A DNA stretch of 64,000 bases, from contig JAURVB010005931.1 of the NCBI GenBank assembly GCA_033002965.1, forward strand, positions 62,001 to 126,000, read 5' to 3'. The DNA comes from Piper betle (Eukaryota > Streptophyta > Magnoliopsida > Piperales > Piperaceae). Position 1 is the first letter of the stretch. Each line of letters starts with the position of its first letter. Below the pieces are notes generated by a model. It searched no databases, was not told where the DNA came from, and saw only the letters and a list, made by a program, of their open reading frames with translations. Positions 23,442 through 34,660 of the stretch are shown one piece after another. The position numbers and the translations under genes were made by a program.

Positions 23442-25670
23442 GAGTCTAGCAGGTTTGGGGCGCATTGAAGAGGCGAGATGAGAGGGTGGGCATAAGAAAA
23501 GATGTTGAATCAATTTGAAGATATATAAAGACACCTCACTTTATATATTTGATCATACCCGATATAGCTAATAGATATGGGATTAATTTTTGGTCAACTA
23601 CATTAAGCAATTTTTTTATTGATTTCCATTACTTAGTCTACGATTGGACCAAGTTTTTCCAATTCGAGGAGCCAAAATATAAAAATAAAGCCCAAACACT
23701 AATTGAGATCAAGCCCAAACATATGGGGAAAATAATTGAATCATTTGGTGTTGTTAATTAGGTGGTAAATTTTTTAAAATAGTAGCCTTGTGAGACCTAC
23801 ATGGTTGAGACATCAGGTAAAAACTGTGGGTAAAAAGTAGTCATTCCACCCTACTTACTCCTCTCGGCTCAACAAAATAGCCGAAAAAAGGTAAAACCCC
23901 AACGTCAACTTATATCACCGGTTGTTTCACTAGTCAAGTCAATTTAGTTTCAGAGCGTGAGATGGGGCCTAGATGGATGTATGACTATGTTATAGATGTT
24001 AAGTATACCTTAATATAAAGAAGATAGCACTTGTTATGCTATAACAGAGTATGAGTTATCATCATATACTTTAAGTATATAAGTACTTAATAGAGTTAAC
24101 TTAGTTTTTGGGCTACAATTCCAAAGAATCAGTTTGGGTTTTTATACGTATCTCGTTGCATGTATCTTAAGGATTTGGGACTATCGCATTGCCATAGTGG
24201 GCCTCCTTTTATTTGAATTTCTATTTTTTATGTGATTAAATTTATAATTTCAAGGCCCACATACCTTTCTTGCACGAATTTCCATCTAAACTTTCCGACC
24301 ATGTATATATTATTTATACCCTAAATAGACAAAACTAGGCCCACAGTCCGTGGGGGGACTACATCTTTATTGTTATTACTCATGATCAATGGTTATTGCT
24401 TATTTTCTTTCATTTATTTATTATTTTATTTTTTTATTTGATGGTTTGCCCATTTGTCATTTATTCATGTTTAGTCATGCATTTATCTAGCTATTAATTA
24501 TTATTCTTAATCATGATTATTTATTTATTTAATTATTTGTTTATTTTTATTTATTATTTTATTTATTACTTGTTTACTTTTCGATTTACGTGTCGAGTGT
24601 TTATTTATCTAGTATCACTCATAATTTGAGATGTTAATGTTCATGTGAGCATTCACGCACACACTCACACAAGCATACATCTTATTGAATTGTTAGATCT
24701 TAGTTGAGGAGAGGTTCCGATGTAGGTTGTGAAGTTTGAGCTCTTCATAGATGAGAGGATGACACATTTGAAGCTTAGACCTCAAGTCATTGGGACTTGC
24801 TTTTCTCACGTTAGCTCTATTATTGTGAGATGTATTGTGGCTTTGAATTTCAGATCGTAAGATCTGTTATGTGGTCATTTTAGTAGATCCCATGGGCCAT
24901 CTAGATGCGTTTTCATTTTTGTAATCAAAAACCCTTAATGATGAGATCTCTCATATAGTTTTCGAACTTAACCCTACTTCATGTAATCCCAGAGCCATAT
25001 ATATAGTTTCCATTGGATTTTAAATGAATCGAGAGTTATTAAACTTGACCTCGTGCATACCATGAGAGGGCAATGCAGGTTCTAAATTAGTGAGAGAGTT
25101 GCTCCATTTTAGGGAGAAAGTTGCTCCATTTTCGAAGGATCCTGTCACAACTATGTCTTGAGTTTCCTCACAACATTTCTAAACTACTGGTATCAGATGG
25201 TACTAAACACGGCTACATGTACTCGGTCTTTATGCTCTAAGCTTAGTATATCTGCTCTTTACTTGTGAGTGGGACCATGATATGATATTATCGAAAAAGA
25301 CATTTGCTAAGAGTATCAAAACCCCACTTTTGTTGAGGATGCTATCATGACCTAGATGTTGAGTTGGCATTGATGACCAGATGAATAGTTATTACACATT
25401 AGTGCTCAACAAGCTACTATTTTATTTTTAATTTTTTGTGTTTTCATTTGTATTTGATGTGTGTTTATACATATTTGTTTGATGCATTCTAGATGTCCAT
25501 TTTTTATATCAGTAGATTAAGGCATCTTGATGAGACACTCAATTTTTTGGTTTAAAAGTTGTTTTTATGTATTTTTGACCTTAATTTAGTCATATATTTT
25601 TTGGTTTGGGTAGTTGAAGATGTTTTCTAGGCCGTAACATTAAATGTAATTCCTTTTTTGTTGTTGCATG
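23442..25670. other. Unit 2 spacer with decayed LTR-like segment
   Basis: Matches 3,017-5,250 of unit 1. The LTR-like part starts near 23,890. The CA repeat is reduced (about 24,655-24,672). It keeps the empty target site ACTTTAAG (24,068-24,075) of the unit 3 hAT insertion. No gene. Confidence 0.5.
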
Positions 25671-27354
25671 CATCCATTCATTCTCTTCTTGTTGTGTATT
25701 TGGTTTATTCCACTCTTAGCATGCTAAGAGGGTTGCTTTGGTGCGTTGCTTATTCAAGTCCCACAAATTAAATTGATTTAGATATGACTTGCCTCATTCA
25801 AAACCATTCTAAATTGACTGGAGAGTGAAATGGATTACGTGTGTTACACTTTGTCAGTCAATATTTTTCTTTCCACTTACTCTACTGCCCACCAAAACCG
25901 TTTCCGGCTACTCCAACACCAGCCACATCGTCGTCGCACTCAAGCTTTCCATCCCAACATAGCCTAACCCTCCCCAAACCATTCCTTCGTAAAAATCGGG
26001 TTAGAAGACGGGTGGTTGATTTCATAAAATAGTGTTAGGATGGCTAACTTTTCAATAATTTTTTACCTAAACGGGGCAATCGCTGGACAATCAAGAACCG
26101 CTTTCATATTTTCATTTCATCTATCTTGCCAACGGGCTCGTCTAAAAGACTGCTTGAAGTTAGTGATTAGAGTGGCATATGGTGCGCTCCTGGACCTAGT
26201 TTCTCTTTCCCATATACGCTCCACACACATGCCATCCTCTCAATCAAACTTGGGCTTAGTCTTATACGAAATTTCCATATTCCGTTTCCACTATAATTTT
26301 GAACTTTTAACTTTGGATTCGAACATGGATTTTAACACCGGATATGGATTTGGCCCAATTAAATTGTTCTTCCACTTGAAAGCCCAATTACAATCGATTC
26401 AATGCAAGTGGAAGCTCCCATATGAATAATATAAAAGAAATAAGAAATAAAGATATATTTACTTCAATCATCTTGATCAAAGAACTGGGCAATCCAACCA
26501 ATGCTTGGCACTTAATCAATAATTTAGGCTTTGCATAATATTGGTGGTATTATTCCTCATCCTAAAATTTTACTTCTAAACGGGGTCAAATAAATTTCAT
26601 TTGAGTGCAACTTCTATACCAAATTTGTAAGAAAAGATACATGGACATGCATATAAAGTAATCAAATAATAACATATCTAGAATGCTTCCCACAGATATA
26701 AAAACATGTGAGTCCTAAAGTGAATAAGAACTTGTCTATGAGAACAAAAGTACAATATAGTTTATCTACAAGCAAATAGCTTGTTATGGTTGAGCTAGGC
26801 GGTGATTATTATTTACATGTCTTGCTTGTAAACCTATGGGTACATAAAGACACTGTTAGGCATCCTCTTTCTGTCCCAAGTCTATATTCATTCACCATAT
26901 CAAAATATGCAATGCGTAGAGTTATCAAAATTAATATTAAACACCTTTTACATCATATTTAATCATCTTATGGGAAGATGTGATGTTAAGAAAACTTTAA
27001 AAACACACAAATTTCAATGACAATTTACAAAATAAGACAAAACTATGAATTAAACCTAGAGAATAATAACTATTTCCCTAAAGTTACAAAGAGGCACTGG
27101 CCCGGGGCGACCTTCTTTTAAATAAAGGGGTTGGCTAGCCCATTTGACATCTCGAAACATCATCGACAAGAAAACTAAAGTTCTAACGATAAGGTAGCTT
27201 TAACTTAATAGGCAAACATAATAATACACTTAAGGTATATATTATTCAAAGTATAAACATGACCCAACATGACCCTTCGATTATTGTTGGTGCGTTGAAC
27301 ATATAGAGGACTCCTCAATAAATATAGATGCATAATCAACTAGCGAAACTACAT
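25671..27354. other. Spacer upstream of defensin-like gene 2
   Basis: Matches 5,251-6,787 with many small indels, including about 120 extra bases near 26,943-27,060. No coding frame is conserved between the copies. Confidence 0.45.
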
Positions 27355-27362
27355 TATATATA
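27355..27362 (+). promoter_or_regulatory. TATA box of defensin-like gene 2
   Basis: TATATATA at the same distance from the ATG as in copy 1, and the sequence between TATA box and start codon is nearly identical. Confidence 0.6.
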
Positions 27363-27410
27363 CCCAAGCTTCTTGACCAAAAAGTTATGTATCTGCAAAC
27401 TCACAAAAAG

Positions 27411-27956
27411 ATGGCAATGGGATCTTCTACCACAAGTGTGAAGAATATCTCATTCATCCTCATGTTGGCCTTCCTTCTCTTTACATGTTCCTCAGGTTAG
27501 CATATGCACCAAGAGGTTTCTAGCTGAACTTCTTTAATTAGTTTTAAGAGGCTGTTTAGTATCAACTACTACTGATAGAAGATTATCATTATCATTTCGT
27601 TCTAGCTATTCTTCTAGTTTACATGGTCGTAATTTTTTTATTAAGACACAACTGTTCTTATCGTTGAATTCTCCTTGTAAATTACCTACGACAATTTAAT
27701 TTTGGCTCTCATAGTTGAACTACTTATTTTTAAAGTGTACAAGTATCATGTTAAGTTTGGCTCTACCTAGAACTAATTCATTTCGAGTATTTCTGAACAT
27801 GTAGCGGAGAAGGTTGATGCCAACCGGGTGAAAATTGGCACCTGCACTGGTCAGGACGATTGTAACAGGAGCTGTACTGAGAAGGGATATGCCGGTGGGT
27901 TATGTGTATTTGTTTACCCCGACGGGTTGTATTGTTTCTGCCAGATAGATAAATGA
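27411..27956 (+). CDS. Defensin-like secreted cysteine-rich peptide, copy 2
   Basis: Exons 27,411-27,495 and 27,805-27,956, with a 309-base GT-AG intron, encode 78 residues. Compared with copy 1 the signal peptide differs at residue 9 (Thr to Ser) and 15 (Ser to Phe). The 50 residues from exon 2 are identical despite seven base differences, all silent. Cysteines 42, 48, 52, 62, 72 and 74 are all present. The splice acceptor is TAG followed by CGG, whereas copy 1 has TAGCAG, so only one acceptor is possible here. Promoter and 3' flank are duplicated with the gene. Role as for copy 1: a secreted cysteine-stabilised alpha-beta peptide, probably defence or signalling. Confidence 0.87.
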
Positions 27957-28289
27957 GGTGGCTTATTGGTACAAGCCTCTTGGTTTCTTCTTTCTATTGA
28001 AGCTTATGCTGAAGAATGTAGTTGAGCTATATATATAGTTTGAATAATAACATTATCAATGATCTTTTATGTGCTGAATTTGAGTATACTTTTTATTTTA
28101 CTTCACGTCTAGTTTATGTGAAATTTTCTTTTAATGTTTTTGAGCCAAAATCGTCCGTTCAATATAGTTTTTGTAATGGATTGATGTCGTAATATTTTCC
28201 TTTTGCACAAAAGGCAATTATGTTACTGTTATATGAGTTCACTTCATGGGACCTATGCATTTAAATATTTTTCAAATGGGCTGCGCTAT

Positions 28290-28790
28290 TTTTGATTAAA
28301 TTTTGCTGGATGGGTTGTGATATTTTTTGATGGAACTTTGTGTAACAAAATATTTTCACCCAATCTCCGCTTGTGAGACTGTAACTAAGGCTTGGCTCGG
28401 CTCGATTGGGATCGAATGAAGTCTACTTCATTGGATTACCTTGTCAAATTCTATAAATAGATGACTTTATACGTTAGTATTATTATTTACTACCCCCTCC
28501 CCCATAAAACAATTATGTTATTATATCTTAGAATGTATCTTATATATTATATTTAGTTTCTAATGAACTTCATTAGTATTCTATTAAGAATTTGTTACTA
28601 GTTGTATTTTCACATTTCAAGTTAAACCTTGTTAGTTATAAGCTTGTGAGGCTGTAACCAGGCTTGGCTTGGCTCGATTGGGATCGAATAAAATCACTCC
28701 ATTGGATTACCTTGTCAAATTCTTTAAGTAGATAACTTTATTCATTAGTATTATTAGTTACTACCCCCTCCCCCTACCCCTGCAGCCTCC
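28290..28790. repeat. Interspersed repeats, unit 2 (two copies)
   Basis: Counterpart of the array at 7,736-10,125, here with only two copies of the main segment (about 28,371 and 28,645) and one of the companion segment. Confidence 0.65.
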
Positions 28791-28804
28791 TCCCCCTTGG
28801 CTGT

Positions 28805-29105
28805 CTCTCACAGCATCTACTTGTGGGAGGTGGTAATTCGATTTGTCGATTTGTGCTCATAACCTGGTTGAGCATTCTATAATCAATACATAATTGCATG
28901 TTTCATCCTTTTTCTAGATGAAGAGCCCCAAAGGTTAGACACTTAGTCTAAAGCCTTTGCCTTTGTCCAATAGCTCTTGCAACTATATCTTGAGCTCCCT
29001 CAATTCAACCAGTGCCATCCGATACGATACCCTAATTGTACCAAGAACAAAATCAATGGAAAACTTGACCTCTTTGGTTGGAGGTAATCCGGCCTACTTT
29101 TATTG
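28805..29105 (-). pseudogene. Ty3-type reverse transcriptase relic (unit 2)
   Basis: On the minus strand it shows the same motifs as 10,165-10,480, including KKDET and CIDYRMLNQV in a broken frame. It is part of the minus-strand retrotransposon whose LTR starts at 29,450. Confidence 0.65.
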
Positions 29106-29434
29106 ACCCTGTCCATGACCCTTCTACCTACACATAAGAAAAGAACCTATAGACCCTACTGCCCACCCTACTATGCTCGCGACTCACCCTGCTAAGCCTG
29201 CAACTGCTGATCGCCTCTTCGTTGCTGGCCATGAGGCTAGGCCAGTACTGATGTTGTTGGGGTTGATACTGCTGATAGATATTGTTGGGGTTGATACGAC
29301 TCATACTGTTGTGTTTAACCAGAACATACCACATACAAACATACCACAACATGTCATACAACATACAACATATAGCATGTGCCTACAACACCACGCATTC
29401 TGAAGGTTAGCCTCCTTAATAGTCCAAGAGGTTA

Positions 29435-29446
29435 GATTTGATACCA
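29435..29446 (-). promoter_or_regulatory. Degenerate primer-binding site
   Basis: The minus strand reads TGGTATCAAATC, three to four mismatches from the initiator Met-tRNA site kept in unit 1. Confidence 0.55.
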
Positions 29447-29449
29447 AGT

Positions 29450-30457
29450 TGTAACACCCCAATTTGGATTTAAGAGAGAACCAAATCATGATTAAGCTAG
29501 AAAAAGAGAGGCAACACCTTACTCGATTTTTATACAATGCATGCAAAATCATACAACATATGACGAATCTTAAACTTAGGGCTCTTGATTGAGCACTCCA
29601 AGCCAAAAGAGAGGCAACACCTCTCTTATGACTAAGCATAACATTACCTTGCATGAGCATAGCAATCTTTTTGTAGTCTCGACATTGGTGTGAAAGATGG
29701 TGTGTTGGACTTTATCTACATGATTAAGATATGGCTAGAGGGTGTATGGCTCATCCCAAAAACAATACGTTCAAAGAATTGTGAACCGATTTATCCCATT
29801 ACTCATTTGTACGCACTCGGACGAACTTGGACACTAGAGTTTGGGCGGAGAAACGATGTATTGTGTCATAGTGAGAGAAGGGCGGCGTTTATGATCATAG
29901 ATGATAAATTTTCTCTACAGATTGGTTGATCTATTGGAACAAGAGTTGGACATAAACTCATATTTGTGATGTTTTTTATTTGTTCATTATTGTTATACTT
30001 GCTAAGTAGTTTCATCACTAACATGAAATTGCCACCACAGGTAACAACTATCTAGGAGTGAATCTTTGGAGACAACGACATAGAATCTACAATTGGACTA
30101 CTAGTTAATAGTAATAATTATTAATTCTAAACTGTTAGCATTTTACAATTTGTTTATATTTAATTATTAGTGAAACCTAATACGACTCTTGAGAGCTAAA
30201 TTTATTATAATTATGACTTGTTATTTTCGATGTTATTATTTGAGTATTATATATATGTTGTTAAGGACAAATTATTAGTAGGTAGAATAATTATTACTTT
30301 CACTACTTGACATATTAAATGTCATTTCTAATGCTTATTGATGGTTATATGTTGCATGTAAGCTATATTTTTAATTATTTTATTTGTTGCTTTATCGGGG
30401 TTCGGGTTGTGAGACCAAAAGTAGTGCCCAGTCTGGTTGGAAAATTGGGTCATCACA
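29450..30457 (-). mobile_element. Ty3-type LTR (unit 2), uninterrupted
   Basis: Runs from TGTAACACCCC to GGGTCATCACA on the plus strand, 1,008 bp. It is the intact counterpart of 10,846-13,765 and keeps the empty hAT target site at 30,334-30,341. Confidence 0.65.
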
Positions 30458-30805
30458 CTTTATATATTAAAATGTTGGTGGCAAGCTGATTTGGGTAAAT
30501 ATAAATGTGATTATATATCAAACAGAGCTTTTATTTTGATTTATTTAATTATATTATGTATTTAGTAGGTAGTCTTATCATTAACATGATATTGCCTCCA
30601 CGGGCACGTTAGGACCAAAATTGACATGGGGCGTATGATGGGCTTGAGAGCATTAAGGATGAACCTCTTACTTGAAAACAAATTTGTTACAAGCAAGATC
30701 TCTGTTATGATTTGTGGGACGGTGTATCCCTCATATATATAGCATTGTTTTCATTGACTAAAGTGTTGTAACTAATGTATGCAAAAAATTTACTCGCATT
30801 TGTGT
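30458..30805. other. Spacer, no gene
   Basis: Counterpart of 13,766-14,112. Nothing recognised. Confidence 0.4.
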
Positions 30806-31261
30806 TGTGATAATCTAAACTTAGTCTCACATCTAATATCTAATAAAGTAAGATCTTGTTTATTAATGGAAATAAAATAAAAATATTCAACTTTAGTTAA
30901 CAACTTTTTAATAAATGACTTAGGTCACTTATGTTATACTTTAAGCTGAGTCATTACAAATGATATAAGAGCAACCTGTTGAGTGTTTGATGTGAGTTGA
31001 AGCAAGGAAGTTGACTAGATTTGTTTATTACAGACCGAAGAAGGATATGGATTAAGGCCAACGACGAGCCTAGGAATTCTTAGGATAGAATTTTCTAAGG
31101 TGGGTAAATTGTGATAATCCAAACTTAGTATCAAATGTAATACTTGCTAGCTAAGAACCTATTTTTTAGTGAGAATGATCTAAATATCTTCAGCTTTAGT
31201 TAACTACTTTTAAATAGATAACTTAGGCTTATTAGTTGGCACTTTTGGTGAGGTTGTTACA
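30806..31261 (+). mobile_element. Complete TRIM retrotransposon, family A (unit 2)
   Basis: LTRs at 30,806-30,958 and 31,110-31,261, with primer-binding site TGATATAAGAGCAACC from 30,961. The flanks are TGTGT on the left and TATGT on the right, one substitution from the duplication seen in unit 1. It was inherited through the segmental duplication. Confidence 0.8.
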
Positions 31262-32484
31262 TATGTAGTACGGTGGAATCTAAAAGCATAAATAATTTAT
31301 TGTTTTTGGTAATAAAAATGAGGTCTATCGTAGGGCCTTAAAGGCAAGTTTTAACATTAATTATGAAAAATTATCTGGAAACTAAATTGATCTTAATGCA
31401 ATCAACATTGGCTACATGTTTTGGGACAGGGTTTAGGCATGACCAGTCTTCTCAAAAAAAAAAATGAAAGGGTTCTAGTGGATTGTTTCTTCTTATTTTT
31501 TCGGAAAGGAAATTAGGTGGACGCTAGTTAAAATAGCCCGTCCCGGCCCAACTTTGCCTTGACCTGACCTAAGTGCAAATTGATCGACCAAGTCATCAAA
31601 CATGGTTATGGGTTGGCTTGGCTTAAGTAAATAAACATGCCTAGGTAATTTCATCAAATTAGTTAAGCCTACTTGAAGATTTATAGACCATCTTATTTAA
31701 TATATTGATTATCGAATCATACTCATTTAGGCATTATATGTAGGATTATTTACAGTATATTACAACAAGAGTGACAACTGGATGCCGCCGAATCCAGTCA
31801 GAATATGTTTGCGTCGTTTTTTGGCTGGCTGAGGTTTTTGATAATTCCCGAGATTAGGAGGCAGTTAGGGAAGTTACACATGATTTTATTTGTTATTATA
31901 GAAATAACTGCCTGATCAATCGTATAATATATTGTACTTAGAATCAATACATCTAGCAATTTTAATAAACGATAGAGTACTCCACGCAGTCGAACAAGCT
32001 AGATAAATAAAACGAAACAATCAAACAAAAATATATGTAGAATTCCACAATTTAACTTTAAAAGTCATTAATGTGAACGACGAAAAATTCTACCCTTCAA
32101 TCATGCATGCAAAATACCCATGACCAAACATACTTATCTTGTGCCATACCGTCCCAAATTTTCGAGTTCTATATATAAGAAGTACTAGCCACAGAATGCA
32201 ATATTAAGATGCGGAAGAACTGCTACACAGAAGGGAAGAGTACTATCATCTATGAAAAGGTATATGAATCAATATACTTCTTTGTTCTTATACGTAAGCG
32301 TGCCCTTCATATGTAGTTTAAAAATTCGACTCCTTTTGTTATTAAGTTCGTAAAAAATGCATACACAATTAATATCTACCATTTCGTTACTTCATAATCT
32401 TGCTATCTAATTCATTCTCTGCATTCATGCACATTCTCATAAGGGACAAACAACATCTGGGTAATTCATATTATTTAAAATTAG
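31262..32484. other. Spacer with TRIM-A LTR relic
   Basis: Matches 14,567-17,836 of unit 1 minus the GC-rich solo LTR. A decayed minus-strand TRIM-A LTR lies at about 31,620-31,755. The empty site of the GC-rich solo LTR lies near 32,125-32,150. No gene. Confidence 0.45.
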
Positions 32485-33830
32485 ATGTCACGGAGGCTAG
32501 ATATTTGCCATCAACCAATGAATAGGAAGATGATCATAACTGTGCACAAAGGCCATGAACCATGGGAACCACTTTTAAATATTGTGGCCATTAAGAATTG
32601 GTTTGTAGGAGATGTAAAGACAGACATCGGAGCCAAGACCAAGTTATCATTCTCTTCCCAGCTGCTCATCATAAGCAGCCACCAAAAGCTCCTGTTTACA
32701 AATTATGCCAAAGTAGAAAAACTTCACTCATGGAAAGAGCCACTGGTACTCACCCTCTTCAACTCACCCAAAACAAATATCAATCAGAAATATTTCTATG
32801 ATCCACCCAGGAGACTTTCTTTGGTTATCAATGTACTCAAATAAGGCAAGAAAGATTGGCCCAGAATCCATGTGAAGGATGAAGATAGATGAGATAGAAG
32901 GCATTCCTCCTCTTAGGCAAGACCTTGCTGCTCTCTTGATGCCAATAAACCAAGGTCCACTATGTGTGCGCACATGTTGGACAGTTACAGATTGGAAGAT
33001 GTGATACCGGTTGCAATAGGGAGGTACCAGATATTCCTGACCGAGAATGAGCGTAGCAAGAGAGAACCCTTGAAGGTGGTGTTGATGACACGGAATATTG
33101 AGGAGAATATAGAAGCAACCTTGGAGATGGATGTTGATACCGATACTTATTACAACTAGGATTGCTAATTGAGCAAACTAGCTTGTGAGCATTTAGCGTT
33201 TAGCTTGGCTTGACTCAACTCGAAACTTGACATTTAAATGGTCGAGCTCGAACTCGAATCTTATGAGCCAAGCTTGAGCAAGGATCGTATTCAACTCGAC
33301 TCGATAAAATAATATAATAATATAATTTTTATATTTTATTTTCTTATATATATATATATACAACATAATTACAAAGAAGTGAGATAGTTAGTATTCAAGT
33401 TGATGAGTGTACTTTTGACTTTTAATCGAGCCGGTTTTGAGCTTACGAAAGAACTGGGTTCGAGCTTGGGAAAATGAAATAGTTTAATTGTATTTGAGCT
33501 TTAGTCGAGCTCAAACACATAAAAAATATTCGAGTCAAACTCGAGCATGTATGTTCAAAACTCATTTCATCTGAAGTCGAGTTCGAGCGAGTTTCAAACT
33601 ATTCGAGCCGAGTTCGAACACAAGTTGAGCTCAGCTCGCTCACTCGATTAGCACCCCAAAATACAACTTGTTTGGAGAAGCCCGGCGCAGGGGATTGGTT
33701 GAACCAGGGATGAAATTTGCAATGGAAACTATGGTTGGCATAAATTTCGGTGTCACTCTTTGACAGTGTGGGGTGAAGGCCAAAGAAACAATGCAGTTAG
33801 CCCTAGAATATAATGACATGTCTATGATAT
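32485..33830 (+). pseudogene. Ubiquitin-like-domain pseudogene, copy 2
   Basis: The first open segment (32,485-32,844) is 10 residues longer than in copy 1 because a TGA in copy 1 is AGA here. It has the same MIITV...GDVKT...KEPLVLTLF pattern. A second segment (about 32,890-33,156) reads DLAALLMPINQGPL, then YRLEDVIPVAIGR and EENIEATLEMDVD, and is cut by a hAT MITE. The reading resumes at 33,668 with LFGEARRRGLVEPGMKFAMETM and stops. The deletion near 32,870 and the MITE show that this copy too is dead. Confidence 0.45.
33157..33659. mobile_element. hAT-type MITE, unit 2 only
   Basis: 503 bp with inverted ends TAGGATTGCTAAT and TTGGGGTGCTAAT and near-identical 8-bp flanks ATTACAAC (33,149-33,156) and AATACAAC (33,660-33,667). 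The interior is rich in GAGCTCGA-type words. Unit 1 has the uninterrupted site near 18,688-18,698. It inserted after duplication, into an already related pseudogene. Confidence 0.75.
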
Positions 33831-33854
33831 GTATCAGTTGCATGAATTTTTTGA

Positions 33855-34109
33855 TTACTTGGGTATGTATTTGATATCACCAATTATTTCCGCCTTCTCC
33901 TCGTCACTGTTGCCTTCAGGTGTCTCCACCACCATCACCTTCTTTAATAAACTACAACCATCTCTTGTGATAAAGATCACCCAGCCAACTTCTGTCTCGC
34001 CCAAAGCAATCCAAACTCGCTTCCACTCCAATGCCTTTATGACCAAGGATGTGGGCTCTTTGACAGTCACGGCTGTTAACGCAGACATTTGGGACTGAAC
34101 CACGGCCAT
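33855..34109 (-). pseudogene. Unidentified coding relic, copy 2
   Basis: An 84-residue minus-strand frame with EPTSLVIKALEWKRVWIALG, then VGWVIFITRDGCSLL and VVETPEGNSDEEK. Its counterpart in unit 1 (19,738-20,055) has a frameshift. No start-context or family evidence; probably a gene fragment. Confidence 0.35.
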
Positions 34110-34183
34110 GGATGGAGATGGAGATGTACTTGGATGTGCTCTAGCTAGATGGAAGGTTTGTTAATGTCATTCAATCCCAGAAG

Positions 34184-34632
34184 TGTAGGGCCAGTTTCAC
34201 ATCGGTCATGAATGAGATTGGTGACTTGTATATATAAGTTAATGGAATAACCTTATTCTCTAAGGTAGTTTTTAGACTAAAAGTGATCCACAACTCCCGC
34301 TTTAATTCCCTTCTGTGGGCCCAAAGAATCCAATAGTGGTATCAGAGCTAGTTAAGATATCGGATTTTTGTTTACGTCAATTGAGGAAGCCTCTTTCATA
34401 GTTCCCCCTGATAGTTTAAGAGAAGATTGCCACACAATGATTATAATGCTTCGGGTAGTCTTTCACATGATATCTGAAGGGGAGATTATTGCATTAGTCC
34501 CACATGGGTCATGGATATGGTTTGTGACTTGCATATATGATAATGGAAAAATTTTATTCCTTTAGTTAGCTTTTAGATTGAGAGAAACCATGACATATAT
34601 TTTAAGTCCCTTAGAATGGCACAAATGGTACA
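34184..34632 (+). mobile_element. TRIM retrotransposon, family B (end of unit 2)
   Basis: Same structure as at 20,137-20,585: LTR-like repeats at about 34,184-34,333 and 34,487-34,632, a perfect primer-binding site TGGTATCAGAGC at 34,337-34,348, and a purine tract just before the second LTR. Confidence 0.65.
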
Positions 34633-34660
34633 ACAAAAAGGCATTCTAACAAGGGGAATT

